Assembly (NCBI RefSeq): GCF_022952855.1
Contig: NZ_JALJDX010000221.1
Span: 124,001 to 188,000, forward strand
Origin: Pseudomonas sp. RGM2987
GTDB taxonomy: Bacteria; Pseudomonadota; Gammaproteobacteria; Pseudomonadales; Pseudomonadaceae
DNA: 64,000 nt
Reading direction: 5' to 3'
Positions 1 through 7,535 of the stretch are shown here, in pieces (position 1 is the first letter of the stretch; each line of letters opens with the position of its first letter). The translations under genes and the position numbers were made by a program. The notes under the pieces are model-generated. The model made no database searches. It was not told the DNA's origin and saw only the letters and a program-made list of their open reading frames with translations.

Positions 1-114
1 CCAGGCACTCGTCCTGGGGGTTCTTGAAATACGGAATGATTTTTGGCGACGATCGCATGGATGGAGTGACACTCTGTCGGCGCTCGTCTGCCCTGTTTTT
101 GAAAGGTTTGATTC

Positions 115-1047
115 ATGCGCGTTCTGATTGCCGAACACGACCACGCGGTGTATGCCCAGCTGTTGCGTCAGGCGGCACCCGATCTTGAAGTACTGACCAG
201 CGGCGATTCCGCCGAACTGTCGCGATTGGCCGGCGATTGCCCGGTCTGGCTCGGCCAGCCGGACCTGCTGGCGACCCTGTTGCGCCAGGGCCACCGGCCC
301 CATTGGCTGCAATCGACCTGGGCCGGCATCACGCCGTTGCTGGCCGAGGGCCTGACCCGTGATTACCGCCTGACCCGGGCGGTCGGCATTTTTGGCCAGG
401 TGATGGCCGAGTACGTGCTCACCTACATGCTCGGCCATGAGCGCGAGGTGCTGGCGCGGTTGGTCAGCCAGGTGGAGCGCAAGTGGGACAATCGCCAGGG
501 GCAGGGCCTGGCGGGGCGCAAGGTGCTGATTGTCGGCACCGGTGATATCGGCCAGCGCGTGGCGCAGTTCCTGGTGCCGTTTGGTGTGCAGCTGTATGGC
601 ATCGCCCGGGAACCCCGGGAGCTGGCACCGTTCATCAAGGTGGGCGGGCTGGCGGATCTTCCGCGCCTGGTGGGGGAGGTGGATTACGTCATCAATCTGC
701 TGCCCAACACCCCCGATACCCATGATGTGTACGATGCAGCGCTGTTCAAGCAGTTCAAACCGACCGGATTGTTTATCAATGTCGGTCGCGGCGTCGCCGT
801 GGTCGATGCCGACCTGGTGCAAGCCCTGAAGGACGGTCATCTGGCCGGTGCGGTGATCGATGTCTGCCGCCAGGAACCATTGCCCCAGCGCCACCCGTTC
901 TGGACCGCCTGGGGCCTGCTGCTGACCGGCCACAGCTCGGCGCCGACCTCGCCGTCGATGATGGCACAGCTGTTCCTGGAAAACCTGCGGGCTTATCAAA
1001 CCGGCGAAGTATTGCGTGGGGAAGTGGATTTCACCCGGGGGTATTGA
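115..1047 (+). CDS. D-2-hydroxyacid dehydrogenase family protein
   Basis: NAD(P)-dependent oxidoreductase of the D-isomer 2-hydroxyacid dehydrogenase family (310 aa), expected to reduce 2-oxoacids in the cytoplasm. The Rossmann loop GTGDIG is visible around residue 141, followed by the family signature NVGRG and the C-terminal QEP...H pair (catalytic Glu, and His in TGHSSAP). The N-terminal catalytic domain is short and divergent, as in the GhrA-like branch, so the physiological substrate (glyoxylate or hydroxypyruvate would be usual) is not shown. The ATG follows a GAAAGG ribosome site. It stands alone, with REP elements downstream. The 114 bases upstream hold no gene I can recognise. Confidence 0.9.
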   Translation: MRVLIAEHDHAVYAQLLRQAAPDLEVLTSGDSAELSRLAGDCPVWLGQPDLLATLLRQGHRPHWLQSTWAGITPLLAEGLTRDYRLTRAVGIFGQVMAEYVLTYMLGHEREVLARLVSQVERKWDNRQGQGLAGRKVLIVGTGDIGQRVAQFLVPFGVQLYGIAREPRELAPFIKVGGLADLPRLVGEVDYVINLLPNTPDTHDVYDAALFKQFKPTGLFINVGRGVAVVDADLVQALKDGHLAGAVIDVCRQEPLPQRHPFWTAWGLLLTGHSSAPTSPSMMAQLFLENLRAYQTGEVLRGEVDFTRGY

Positions 1048-1062
1048 GGCTCACCTTGATCC

Positions 1063-1290
1063 AGTGTGGGAGCGAGCCTGCTCGCGATAGCGATCTACCA
1101 GCCGACATTGTTGTTGCCTGACACTCCGCCATCGCGAGCAGGCTCGCTCCCACAGGAAGCTCCAGTGAAGGTTGGGTTTGCGTCCACCACGAGCCCAAGT
1201 GTGGGAGCGGGCTTGCCCGCGAAAGCGTCAGATCAGTCAGCATTGATGTGGCTGACCCACCGCCTTCGCGAGCAAGCCCGCTCCCACAGG
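1063..1290. repeat. Two paired REP elements (family A)
   Basis: Two inverted pairs of a REP palindrome beginning GTGGGAGCGAGCCTGCTC or GTGGGAGCGGGCTTGCCC: one from about 1064 to 1155, the other from 1200 to 1290. Each pair can fold into a large cruciform or RNA hairpin. They fill the gap between the dehydrogenase and the convergent nitroreductase gene. Confidence 0.9.
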
Positions 1291-1304
1291 GATTTCAGCG
1301 GGTG

Positions 1305-1898
1305 CTACAGCGTGAACTCACCTTCCGCCACCAGCTCGCTCAATGGCCGGCGCGGGCTCGGGGTTTCGCGGGCCTGAAGGTAATCGGCCAGGGTGGATTT
1401 GTCCCCCAGCTTGCCAATCGCCACGGCAGCATGCAGGGCATAGCCTTCCGGGATTTTCAGTTCCTTGCGGGTCAGTTCCTGGTCGAAACCGGCCATGCCG
1501 TGGGTGTGCCAGCCGCTGAGGCTGGCTTGCAGCGCCAGGTGGCCCCAGGCCGCACCGGTGTCGAAGGTGTGCCACAGCGCCGGGGTTTCCTCGGTGGCGC
1601 CGGGCACGGCGAAGGTGGTTTTCGACGCAATGATCACCAGTGCCGAGGCGTGTTGCGCCCAACCGCGGTTGAACTCGTTGAGCAGGCCCAGGAAGCGCTC
1701 CCAGTTCGGCGTGTCGCGGCGCGCATAGAGGAAGCGCCACGGCTGGGAGTTGTACGCCGACGGCGCCCAGCGCGCAGCTTCGAAAAAGCCCAGCAGGGTT
1801 TCTTCGGCAATGGCCTCGCCGGTAAAGGCACGGGGCGACCAGCGTTCGATGAACTGAGGATGGATGGCGTAGTCGGCGATGCGGGAATTGGCGCTCAT
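1305..1898 (-). CDS. Nitroreductase family protein
   Basis: FMN-dependent NAD(P)H nitroreductase-fold protein (197 aa) that would reduce nitroaromatics, quinones or similar acceptors. The N-terminal ERWSPRAF segment (flavin-phosphate-binding Arg) and the middle WAPSAYNSQPWRF segment are hallmarks of the family, and the GWHTHGMAGF stretch fits the second half of the fold. An in-frame upstream ATG exists, but it would add about 65 residues with no family similarity. The ATG at 1898 gives the usual family length. It converges on the upstream dehydrogenase. The substrate cannot be read from sequence. Confidence 0.88.
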   Translation of the reverse strand: MSANSRIADYAIHPQFIERWSPRAFTGEAIAEETLLGFFEAARWAPSAYNSQPWRFLYARRDTPNWERFLGLLNEFNRGWAQHASALVIIASKTTFAVPGATEETPALWHTFDTGAAWGHLALQASLSGWHTHGMAGFDQELTRKELKIPEGYALHAAVAIGKLGDKSTLADYLQARETPSPRRPLSELVAEGEFTL

Positions 1899-2058
1899 GG
1901 GCTTACCTGACCGGATTGGGGAAGAGGAATTGAGCAACCTACGTCCCGGCGCGCAGCCTGGCAAGCCCCGCACTACCGACAGTCGCCCGTGCTTGGCCTC
2001 AAGAGGCCCCGGCACTAGACTGTCGGCCTTTTCACCACCTGATGTTGATGCTTGAGCC

Positions 2059-2508
2059 ATGGCCGCCAAAGTCGAACCGTTCTGGATACGCAAAACCCTC
2101 GATCAGCTCGATGCGCAGGAATGGGAATCGCTGTGCGACGGCTGTGGCCTGTGCTGCCTGCAAAAGCTCGAAGACGAAGATGACAACAGCGTCTATTACA
2201 CGCGCATCGCCTGCAAACTGCTGGACCTGAACACCTGCCAGTGCACCAACTATCCCAACCGCCGCGAATTTGTGCCCGATTGCATTCAACTCACGCCGGG
2301 CAAGGCCGATGAATTCAAGTGGCTGCCGCCAACTTGCGGTTACCGGTTGGTGAGTGAGGGCAAGGATCTACCGTTGTGGCACCACCTGGTCTGCGGTGAT
2401 CGCGACGCCGTGCACCATGAACGCATTTCCCAGTCCGGGCGTATGCTGGCCGAAGGCAGCGTGCCTGAAGAGGATTGGGAAGATCATCTGATTTTTCGCG
2501 CCGGCTGA
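2059..2508 (+). CDS. YcgN family cysteine-cluster protein
   Basis: Small cytoplasmic protein (149 aa) of the YcgN/UPF0260 family. It carries a CxxCGLCC cluster near residue 30, further cysteines in CKLL...CQC...DC, and a late Cys in the LVCGD segment. This matches the Fe-S or Zn-binding cysteine-cluster family (CxxCxxCC) conserved in proteobacteria. The biochemical role is not established. The next gene begins 31 bp downstream, so the two may be co-transcribed. Confidence 0.9.
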   Translation: MAAKVEPFWIRKTLDQLDAQEWESLCDGCGLCCLQKLEDEDDNSVYYTRIACKLLDLNTCQCTNYPNRREFVPDCIQLTPGKADEFKWLPPTCGYRLVSEGKDLPLWHHLVCGDRDAVHHERISQSGRMLAEGSVPEEDWEDHLIFRAG

Positions 2509-2539
2509 GCGTCCGGACGCCGTACGACCGGGAGAACCC

Positions 2540-3769
2540 ATGGCTGCAGGATTGAAACGGATGCTGGCGGTCGGGCTGCTGGCGGTGTGCGGGCCGTCAT
2601 GGGCGGCTCAGAAGGTTAATCTGGATTATCACGTGCAGCTGTTGCCGCAGAGCGACCAGGCCGAAGTGCGCCTGACCCTGGCGCGGGGTTCGGCGGTGCG
2701 CAGCCTGGATTTCGACCTCGGCGATGGCAGCCGCTACAGCGACTTCAAGGCGGACGGCCAATGGCAACTCACCCCCGGTCAGCAGGCGCGTGGGGCTTGG
2801 CGTCCGACAGCCGACACGGCCAGCCTGAGCTACCGGGTGCGCATCAGTCATGGACGCAAGAGCGGCACCTTCGAGACCCGGATGACCCCGACCTGGGCCC
2901 TGCTGCGCGGTGACGACCTGGTGCCGTCGGCCAGGCTCGACCAGCAGGACGGCGTCGAACTGGTGGCCCGCCTGGAGGTTGAATTGCCCAGCGGTTGGAA
3001 AAGCATCGAAACCCCCTGGCCGCGCATCGGTAAGCAGCGTTTTCGCATCGACAACCCCTCGCGCCTGTTCGATCGCCCGACGGGCTGGATGCTCGCCGGC
3101 AAGCTCGGCAGCCTCCGCACGCGCTTGGGCGAGACCGAAGTCACCGTCGCTTCGCCCCGAGGCCAGGGCATGCGCCGGATGGACGTACTGACGTTGCTCA
3201 CGTTTGTCTGGCCGCAGGTGCAAGCGGTGGTGCCGCGCCATCCGGCCAAGCTGCTGATAGTCGGCGCGGGCGATCCGCTGTGGCGCGGGGCCCAGTCCGG
3301 GCATGACTCGATCTACCTGCACAGCCGTCCACCGCTTGTGAGCGAGCGGGGCAGCAGCCCGTTGTTGCGGGAGTTGATGCAAGTGCTGGCGCGGGTCAAT
3401 GACCGTGATCGCAGCGACTGGATCAGCGAAGGCCTGACTGAGTACTACGCCATCGAACTGCTGCGCCGCGCCGGCGGTATGAGCGACGAGCGCTACCAGG
3501 CCTTGAACGAACGGCTGGCGCGGGACAGCAAAGGCGTCACGACCCTGCGCGGCGAGCAACTGAGCCCCGCCACGGTGGCCAAGGCGGTGGTGCTGCTCCA
3601 GGAACTGGACCGCGAGATCCGCCTGAAAACCCGCAATAAGCGCTCACTGGATGATGTATTACAGGGGGCGATGCGGCTGGAGACGGTGGATACCAAGGAG
3701 TTCGTGCAGCTCAGTGAGAATGTGCTGGATGGCAGCTCTACTGTGCTCGATACCCGGTTACTCCAGTAA
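2540..3769 (+). CDS. Secreted M61-peptidase-like protein, catalytic motif lost
   Basis: A 409-aa protein with an N-terminal signal peptide (GLLAVCGPSWA, cleavage near residue 22), so probably periplasmic. The C-terminal part carries DWISEGLTEYYA, which resembles the WLSEGFTxYY segment that supplies the third zinc ligand in M61-type gluzincins. Where HExxH would be expected, about 20 residues earlier, the sequence reads RELMQ, so a zinc site is unlikely. I therefore read it as a degenerate, possibly binding-only, relative of M61 aminopeptidases. It follows the ycgN-like gene on the same strand after a GGGAG ribosome site, and a very strong hairpin lies just past its stop. Confidence 0.6.
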   Translation: MAAGLKRMLAVGLLAVCGPSWAAQKVNLDYHVQLLPQSDQAEVRLTLARGSAVRSLDFDLGDGSRYSDFKADGQWQLTPGQQARGAWRPTADTASLSYRVRISHGRKSGTFETRMTPTWALLRGDDLVPSARLDQQDGVELVARLEVELPSGWKSIETPWPRIGKQRFRIDNPSRLFDRPTGWMLAGKLGSLRTRLGETEVTVASPRGQGMRRMDVLTLLTFVWPQVQAVVPRHPAKLLIVGAGDPLWRGAQSGHDSIYLHSRPPLVSERGSSPLLRELMQVLARVNDRDRSDWISEGLTEYYAIELLRRAGGMSDERYQALNERLARDSKGVTTLRGEQLSPATVAKAVVLLQELDREIRLKTRNKRSLDDVLQGAMRLETVDTKEFVQLSENVLDGSSTVLDTRLLQ

Positions 3770-3773
3770 TACC

Positions 3774-4013
3774 GCTATCGCGAGCAGGCTCGCTCCCACA
3801 GGTGGGGCTGTGGTGTGTCCGGATCCCGGATCCACCACAGCCCCACCTGTGGGAGCCGGGCTTGCCCGCGAAGACGGCCTGTCAGTTGACATCGTTTTTG
3901 ATGATCCACCGCTTTCGCGAGCAAGCCCGCTCCCACAAGGGGGCTGTGGTGTGTCGGATTTCTAAGTTCGCCAAAAAAACACTGTGGGAGCGAGCCGGCT
4001 CGCGATGCGGCCA
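3774..4013. repeat. REP cluster with long hairpin
   Basis: A run of four family A REP units in alternating orientation between the peptidase-like gene and the convergent DUF2892 gene. Inside it, 3792-3815 and 3833-3856 are perfect 24-nt inverted arms around a 17-nt loop. The arms include REP sequence plus a flanking segment (GGTGGGGCTGTGGTG), so the palindrome is longer than a single REP unit. Confidence 0.9.
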
Positions 4014-4032
4014 TCAGCCCCGGCGCAAAAAA

Positions 4033-4410
4033 TCAGAGCCCGGCTTTCGGCGAAACCAGCGAATCATTGCCCGTCACCGTAGCCGTCCCCGTGGCGGCCT
4101 CGGCATTGGCCTTCATGCGGCTCAGTTCATCGCCGGCCTGTTCGATCCGGGCGCGGGCGTTGTCGAGGTTCTGGCGGTTTTTCTCCAGCAGACTCTTGGC
4201 CGAACAATGCCCGGTGATGCCCCGCGCAAGCGCCACGCCGCCGATGGCCAGTTGCGCCAGCCCGATCACACCACCACGGCGCAAGCCTTTGCCCATCATC
4301 AGCACACCACCAGCCAGTGAGCCAATACGTTCCCAACCATGGACATTCTTCGGTGGGTGGGATTGGAAAGGGGTGGTCTCAATCGGCTCGAATGGATTGT
4401 TATCGCTCAT
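4033..4410 (-). CDS. DUF2892 (YgaP-like) membrane protein
   Basis: A 125-aa protein whose centre (residues about 20-70) has the YgaP-like/DUF2892 pattern: NVHGWERIGSLAGGVLMM, a polar turn, then a second hydrophobic Gly-rich helix before GITGHC. Two membrane helices are expected, followed by a polar C-terminal helix (KSLLEKNRQNLDNARARIEQA) that may be coiled coil. The function is unknown. The ATG follows a GGAGACAG ribosome site. The gene lies 77 bp downstream of the RNA methyltransferase on the same strand. Confidence 0.8.
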   Translation of the reverse strand: MSDNNPFEPIETTPFQSHPPKNVHGWERIGSLAGGVLMMGKGLRRGGVIGLAQLAIGGVALARGITGHCSAKSLLEKNRQNLDNARARIEQAGDELSRMKANAEAATGTATVTGNDSLVSPKAGL

Positions 4411-4487
4411 GATCTGTCTCCAGTGTGGGGATTGGTATAAAGCTGACTGTCTGAGCGATTGCCTCGTTCAATCGGATTTCACACCGA

Positions 4488-4958
4488 TCAGCGGAATTGC
4501 GGCCCCGAACGGGTGTTGTTGCCTTTGGCCATGCGGTCATAGAGCACGACGTTGACCGTAGCCGCCAGGTTCATGCAGCCGTTGGTGGGGATGTACACCA
4601 CGTCTTCGCACCAGTCGCGGATCTCCTTGTCCAGCGAGCCGTCTTCGGGGCCGAAGATATACAGCGCCCGATCCGGGTGAGTGTATTCGGGCAACGGCCG
4701 GGCACCCTCCACCAGTTCCACCGCCACCGGCACGCAGCCCAGGGGCAGGATCTTTTTCAGGTCGTCGATGCCGATCAGGGGAATGTCGTAGTGGACTTTC
4801 TTGGTGTCGGTGACGAAGTCGGCGGCGCGTTCATAGCGCTTGCCGGTGTAGAACACCGACGCCACGCCGTAGCAACCGGCGGCGCGCATGACCGAACCGA
4901 CGTTTTCCGGTGACTTGGGGTTGAACAGACCGATGCAGCTGTAGCGTTTGTTGGCCAC
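4488..4958 (-). CDS. RNA methyltransferase, TrmH/SpoU (SPOUT) family
   Basis: A 156-aa SPOUT-class, SAM-dependent tRNA or rRNA methyltransferase. The N terminus has the family segment NPKSPENVGSVMRAAGCYG (motif 1, with Asn and Arg). The C-terminal half has IFGPEDGSL (motif 2) and IPTNGCMNLAATVNVVLYD (motif 3), which form the SAM-binding trefoil knot. The length suits a bare catalytic domain. The start codon is GTG, with AAAGG about 11 nt upstream. Which nucleotide it modifies is not evident. Confidence 0.88.
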   Translation of the reverse strand: MANKRYSCIGLFNPKSPENVGSVMRAAGCYGVASVFYTGKRYERAADFVTDTKKVHYDIPLIGIDDLKKILPLGCVPVAVELVEGARPLPEYTHPDRALYIFGPEDGSLDKEIRDWCEDVVYIPTNGCMNLAATVNVVLYDRMAKGNNTRSGPQFR

Positions 4959-5063
4959 GGGCGGGGTGCCTTTGGGGAAAAGGCGCGATTATACGGGGAA
5001 TGGGGGAGGGTGGTCAGTTTCGAGATTGACGGTGGCCGTTGCATCGTCATCGTCGGATTGCCG

Positions 5064-5211
5064 CCCGGAGCAGGCTCGCTCCCACATGGGATTCTGTCGT
5101 TCACAAAATCCCCTGTGGCGAGGGAGCTTGCTCCCGCTGGACTGCGCAGCAGTCCCCTTCTAAAGCGGGGGTTGCTTCGCAACCCAGCGGGAGCAAGCTC
5201 CCTCGCCACAA
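5064..5211. repeat. REP elements (families A and B)
   Basis: A single family A half-unit (5066-5085) is followed by a complete inverted pair of family B (TGTGGCGAGGGAGCTTGCTC) spanning 5114-5210. The pair encloses a short GC-rich spacer that is itself partly palindromic. Confidence 0.88.
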
Positions 5212-5232
5212 AAGCCTGCTCTCGTCAGCCGG

Positions 5233-5607
5233 TTACTCGTCTTTCTTCATCAACCCAGCCAGCGCGGCGAAGGGGTTATGGGTCGCCTTGGCGATTTTCG
5301 GGGTGCTCAGTGAGCCGTCGCCGAAGTATTGCTGGTCGGTGTAGCGCGAGTGTTCGTTGTCGTGGCAGTACAGGCACAGCAGTTCCCAGTTGGAACCGTC
5401 CTGTGGGTTGTTGTCGTGGTTGTGGTCGCGGTGGTGAACGGTCAGTTCGCTCAGGCGTTTACCGGAAAATTCCCGGGCGCAGCGACCGCAAACGTGGGGG
5501 TACATTTTCAGGGCTTTGTCGCGGTAGCCCATTTCCCGGTCGCGCTGGGCATCGGCCAGGATACGGTCCAGCTTGGCGGTGTTGGACGGCGGCGTTGACG
5601 AACTCAT
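5233..5607 (-). CDS. yajD: YajD family HNH nuclease
   Basis: A 124-aa protein of the YajD HNH family. Zinc-binding CGRC near residue 40 is followed by the HHRDHNHDNN core and the closing LLCLYCHDNEH, which together form a complete beta-beta-alpha-metal HNH site. The N terminus (KLDRILADAQRDREMGYRDKALKM) is the helical extension usual for YajD. Members are small putative endonucleases of uncertain biological role. The ATG at 5607 has an AAGGTG ribosome site. It stands 48 bp downstream of the methyltransferase-like gene on the same strand. Confidence 0.88.
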   Translation of the reverse strand: MSSSTPPSNTAKLDRILADAQRDREMGYRDKALKMYPHVCGRCAREFSGKRLSELTVHHRDHNHDNNPQDGSNWELLCLYCHDNEHSRYTDQQYFGDGSLSTPKIAKATHNPFAALAGLMKKDE

Positions 5608-5655
5608 GGGTTCACCTTTGTAAAAAAGACTGATGACGGTTGCACAGAGTTTAGC

Positions 5656-6342
5656 TCAGCCCTTGAGCTTCTCGGCAATCCAGATCGTGTGGCGGGTGCC
5701 TTTGTTGCCATGGGCGAACACTTGCATCTCTTCGGCCTTGAACCCGGCCTTCTTCAGTTTGTCGGAAAATTGCCGGTCAGCGCTGGCCGACCACACCGCC
5801 AGCACGCCCTTGGGCCGCAGTGCCTTGGCGCACGCCGCCAGGCCACCGGCCGAATACAGCCAACTGTTGGCTTTCTGGGTCAGGCCTTCGGGGCCGTTGT
5901 CGACGTCGAGCATGATCGCGTCGAACCCCTGGGGCTCGGCTTGCAGGACCTTGGCCACGTCCTCCATACGAATCACGGTGCGTGGGTCCGATAGCGGCCG
6001 CCCGGCCTTTTCGCCCAGGGGGCCGCGGTTCCACTCCACCACACCGGGCACCAGTTCGGCTACCACCACTTCAGCGTTCTTGCCCAGGTGCTTGAGGGCG
6101 GAGGCGAGGGTGAAGCCCATGCCGAGGCCGCCGATCAACACCCGCGAGCCGGGCCTGCCAGCGACCTTGCGGCAGGGAATCTCCGCCAGGGCGTCTTCGG
6201 AGCCGTGCATGCGGGTGTTCATCAGTTGCCCGCCGTCGCCGCCCTGGATCTTGATGACGAAGTCCTCGCCGTATTCGAACAGGCACAGGGCGCCGCCATT
6301 ATCGGGGATGGGGGTGGTGTCGAGCAGGACAAAACGTTTCAT
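5656..6342 (-). CDS. Spermidine synthase-like SAM-dependent methyltransferase
   Basis: A 228-aa class I methyltransferase-fold protein of the spermidine/spermine synthase-like superfamily. VLIGGLGMGFTL is the nucleotide-binding glycine loop, VVVAELVPGVVEWNR carries the acidic residue ending strand 2, and DAIMLDVDNGPEG occupies the catalytic position. It lacks the N-terminal beta domain of true SpeE, so polyamine synthesis should not be assumed. Similar proteins are annotated only as methyltransferases or spermidine synthase-like. A separate short gene begins 71 bp away, divergently. Confidence 0.82.
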   Translation of the reverse strand: MKRFVLLDTTPIPDNGGALCLFEYGEDFVIKIQGGDGGQLMNTRMHGSEDALAEIPCRKVAGRPGSRVLIGGLGMGFTLASALKHLGKNAEVVVAELVPGVVEWNRGPLGEKAGRPLSDPRTVIRMEDVAKVLQAEPQGFDAIMLDVDNGPEGLTQKANSWLYSAGGLAACAKALRPKGVLAVWSASADRQFSDKLKKAGFKAEEMQVFAHGNKGTRHTIWIAEKLKG

Positions 6343-6413
6343 GGAAGTCTCATGAAGAAGGGCGAACCAGCGCGGTTAGGACTAGCCTGAAGGTAGACAA
6401 AGCCACGGAGCCA

Positions 6414-6704
6414 TTGATGAAGTGCATCATTCTAACGGCCATTGTCCTGACGACGCTCTCGTTAAGTTGCGCGCAGGCCCAGGAGCCGACGATACCGGTC
6501 AATCCACCGAGCATTCCCGGTTCGCCCGGCACCGCCACTCCCATGCCTTACCCTCCGGTTACGCCCAGCGGCATACCCAAGGCAGGCCCCGGCAGCGCCG
6601 GCCCGCCATTGTTGCCCCCGATTGAAATGCCCAGGCCGCCGAGGGATCAGCCGATACCTGGTATGGAGACGGTGCCACCGAGGGTTAAGTCGCCCGGCGG
6701 ATGA
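6414..6704 (+). CDS. Small secreted proline-rich protein
   Basis: A 96-aa hypothetical protein. The first 22 residues form a clear signal peptide (MKCIILTAIVLTTLSLSCAQA). The mature part is almost entirely low-complexity Pro/Gly sequence (PVNPPSIPGSPGTATPMP, then PPLLPPIEMPRPPRDQP). The Cys in LSCAQA does not make a convincing lipobox. It is probably periplasmic or surface-exposed. I recognise no family, and the coding call rests on the signal peptide and codon pattern. Confidence 0.65.
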   Translation: MMKCIILTAIVLTTLSLSCAQAQEPTIPVNPPSIPGSPGTATPMPYPPVTPSGIPKAGPGSAGPPLLPPIEMPRPPRDQPIPGMETVPPRVKSPGG

Positions 6705-6727
6705 ATCGAGGAGGTGAATGCAAACCC

Positions 6728-6821
6728 CCTGTGGGAGCGGGCTTGCTCGCGAAAGCGGTGTGTCAGTCAATGTCGATGTGACTGGCCTGGCGCTTTCGCG
6801 AGCAAGCCCGCTCCCACAAGG
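6728..6821. repeat. Paired REP element (family A)
   Basis: Inverted pair of GTGGGAGCGGGCTTGCTC units facing each other across a short spacer, between two convergent genes. Confidence 0.9.
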
Positions 6822-6836
6822 ACTGCGGTGCGACCG

Positions 6837-7310
6837 TCAAACCTGCTGCGACAGCAACTGCCCATCCGCCATGCGCAGGCGTTTGGACAGGGAAACGGCG
6901 AGGGCACGGATGATCTTGGCGGCGACCTTGGGGGCGTCGTTGAGCATTTTCTCCAACGAGTCCTTGCCCAGGTTCAGCAATTGGCAGTGGCTCGCGGCGA
7001 TGCAACTGGCCGAGCGCCGCTCGCCATCGAGTACCGCCATTTCGCCGAACGCCCGGCCGCTGCGCAGCGTGGCGATGGTCACGGGCTGGCCGTCGGGGCC
7101 GGTTTTCTGCACGGCCACTTGCCCTGTGTGGATGATGCACATGAAGCTGCCGGCATCGCCCTCGCGAAAGATCGCCTCACCCTCGGCAATGGCGCTGATG
7201 CTGAAATAGCCCGACGCGGCGGCGAAGTCGACGGGCAGCAATTGGTCGAACAGACCGCAGTCCATCAGCCAGTCGCGGATTTCTTTGTTCAGTAAGGTCG
7301 GTTCTGACAT
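6837..7310 (-). CDS. Cyclic nucleotide-binding domain protein
   Basis: A 157-aa protein made of one CAP_ED/cNMP-binding domain. Visible are the FREGDAGSFMCIIHTGQVAV strand region and the phosphate-binding cassette GRAFGEMAVLDGERRSASC (Gly-Glu and Arg at the expected places). There is no C-terminal helix-turn-helix, so it is a stand-alone sensor and not a CRP-type regulator. Its helical N terminus (LNKEIRDWLMDCGLFDQL) probably mediates contacts. The ATG at 7310 is chosen because longer in-frame readings start inside REP DNA. Confidence 0.85.
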   Translation of the reverse strand: MSEPTLLNKEIRDWLMDCGLFDQLLPVDFAAASGYFSISAIAEGEAIFREGDAGSFMCIIHTGQVAVQKTGPDGQPVTIATLRSGRAFGEMAVLDGERRSASCIAASHCQLLNLGKDSLEKMLNDAPKVAAKIIRALAVSLSKRLRMADGQLLSQQV

Positions 7311-7383
7311 GTCGTCACGGTCTTTTTGTTGTGGCTGTTGCAGGTTCAGTTTGGCCCGGGTGTAAAAAGATCCATGGTAGATC

Positions 7384-7478
7384 CCCTGTGGGAGCGAGCC
7401 TGCTCGCGATAGCGGTGGGTCAGCTTGCATCAATATCAAATGTGCCGACGTCATCGCGAGCAAGCTCGCTCCCACAGT
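7384..7478. repeat. Paired REP element (family A)
   Basis: Inverted pair (GTGGGAGCGAGCCTGCTC and its near-complement) in the gap upstream of the cyclic-nucleotide-binding gene. Confidence 0.88.
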
Positions 7479-7535
7479 TATTTGACCGGGATGCCCAGCG
7501 CATGGAGCTAAGACCCGGCCATCCCACAGAGTTCC

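Noticed and set aside
1066..1377. Short frames inside REP clusters here and at similar gaps (for example 3775-4014, 22251-23018)
   Set aside because: They are repeat sequence or antisense of genes and are not conserved coding regions.
7311..7475. N-terminal extension of the cyclic-nucleotide-binding protein
   Set aside because: It begins within a REP element and has no family similarity.
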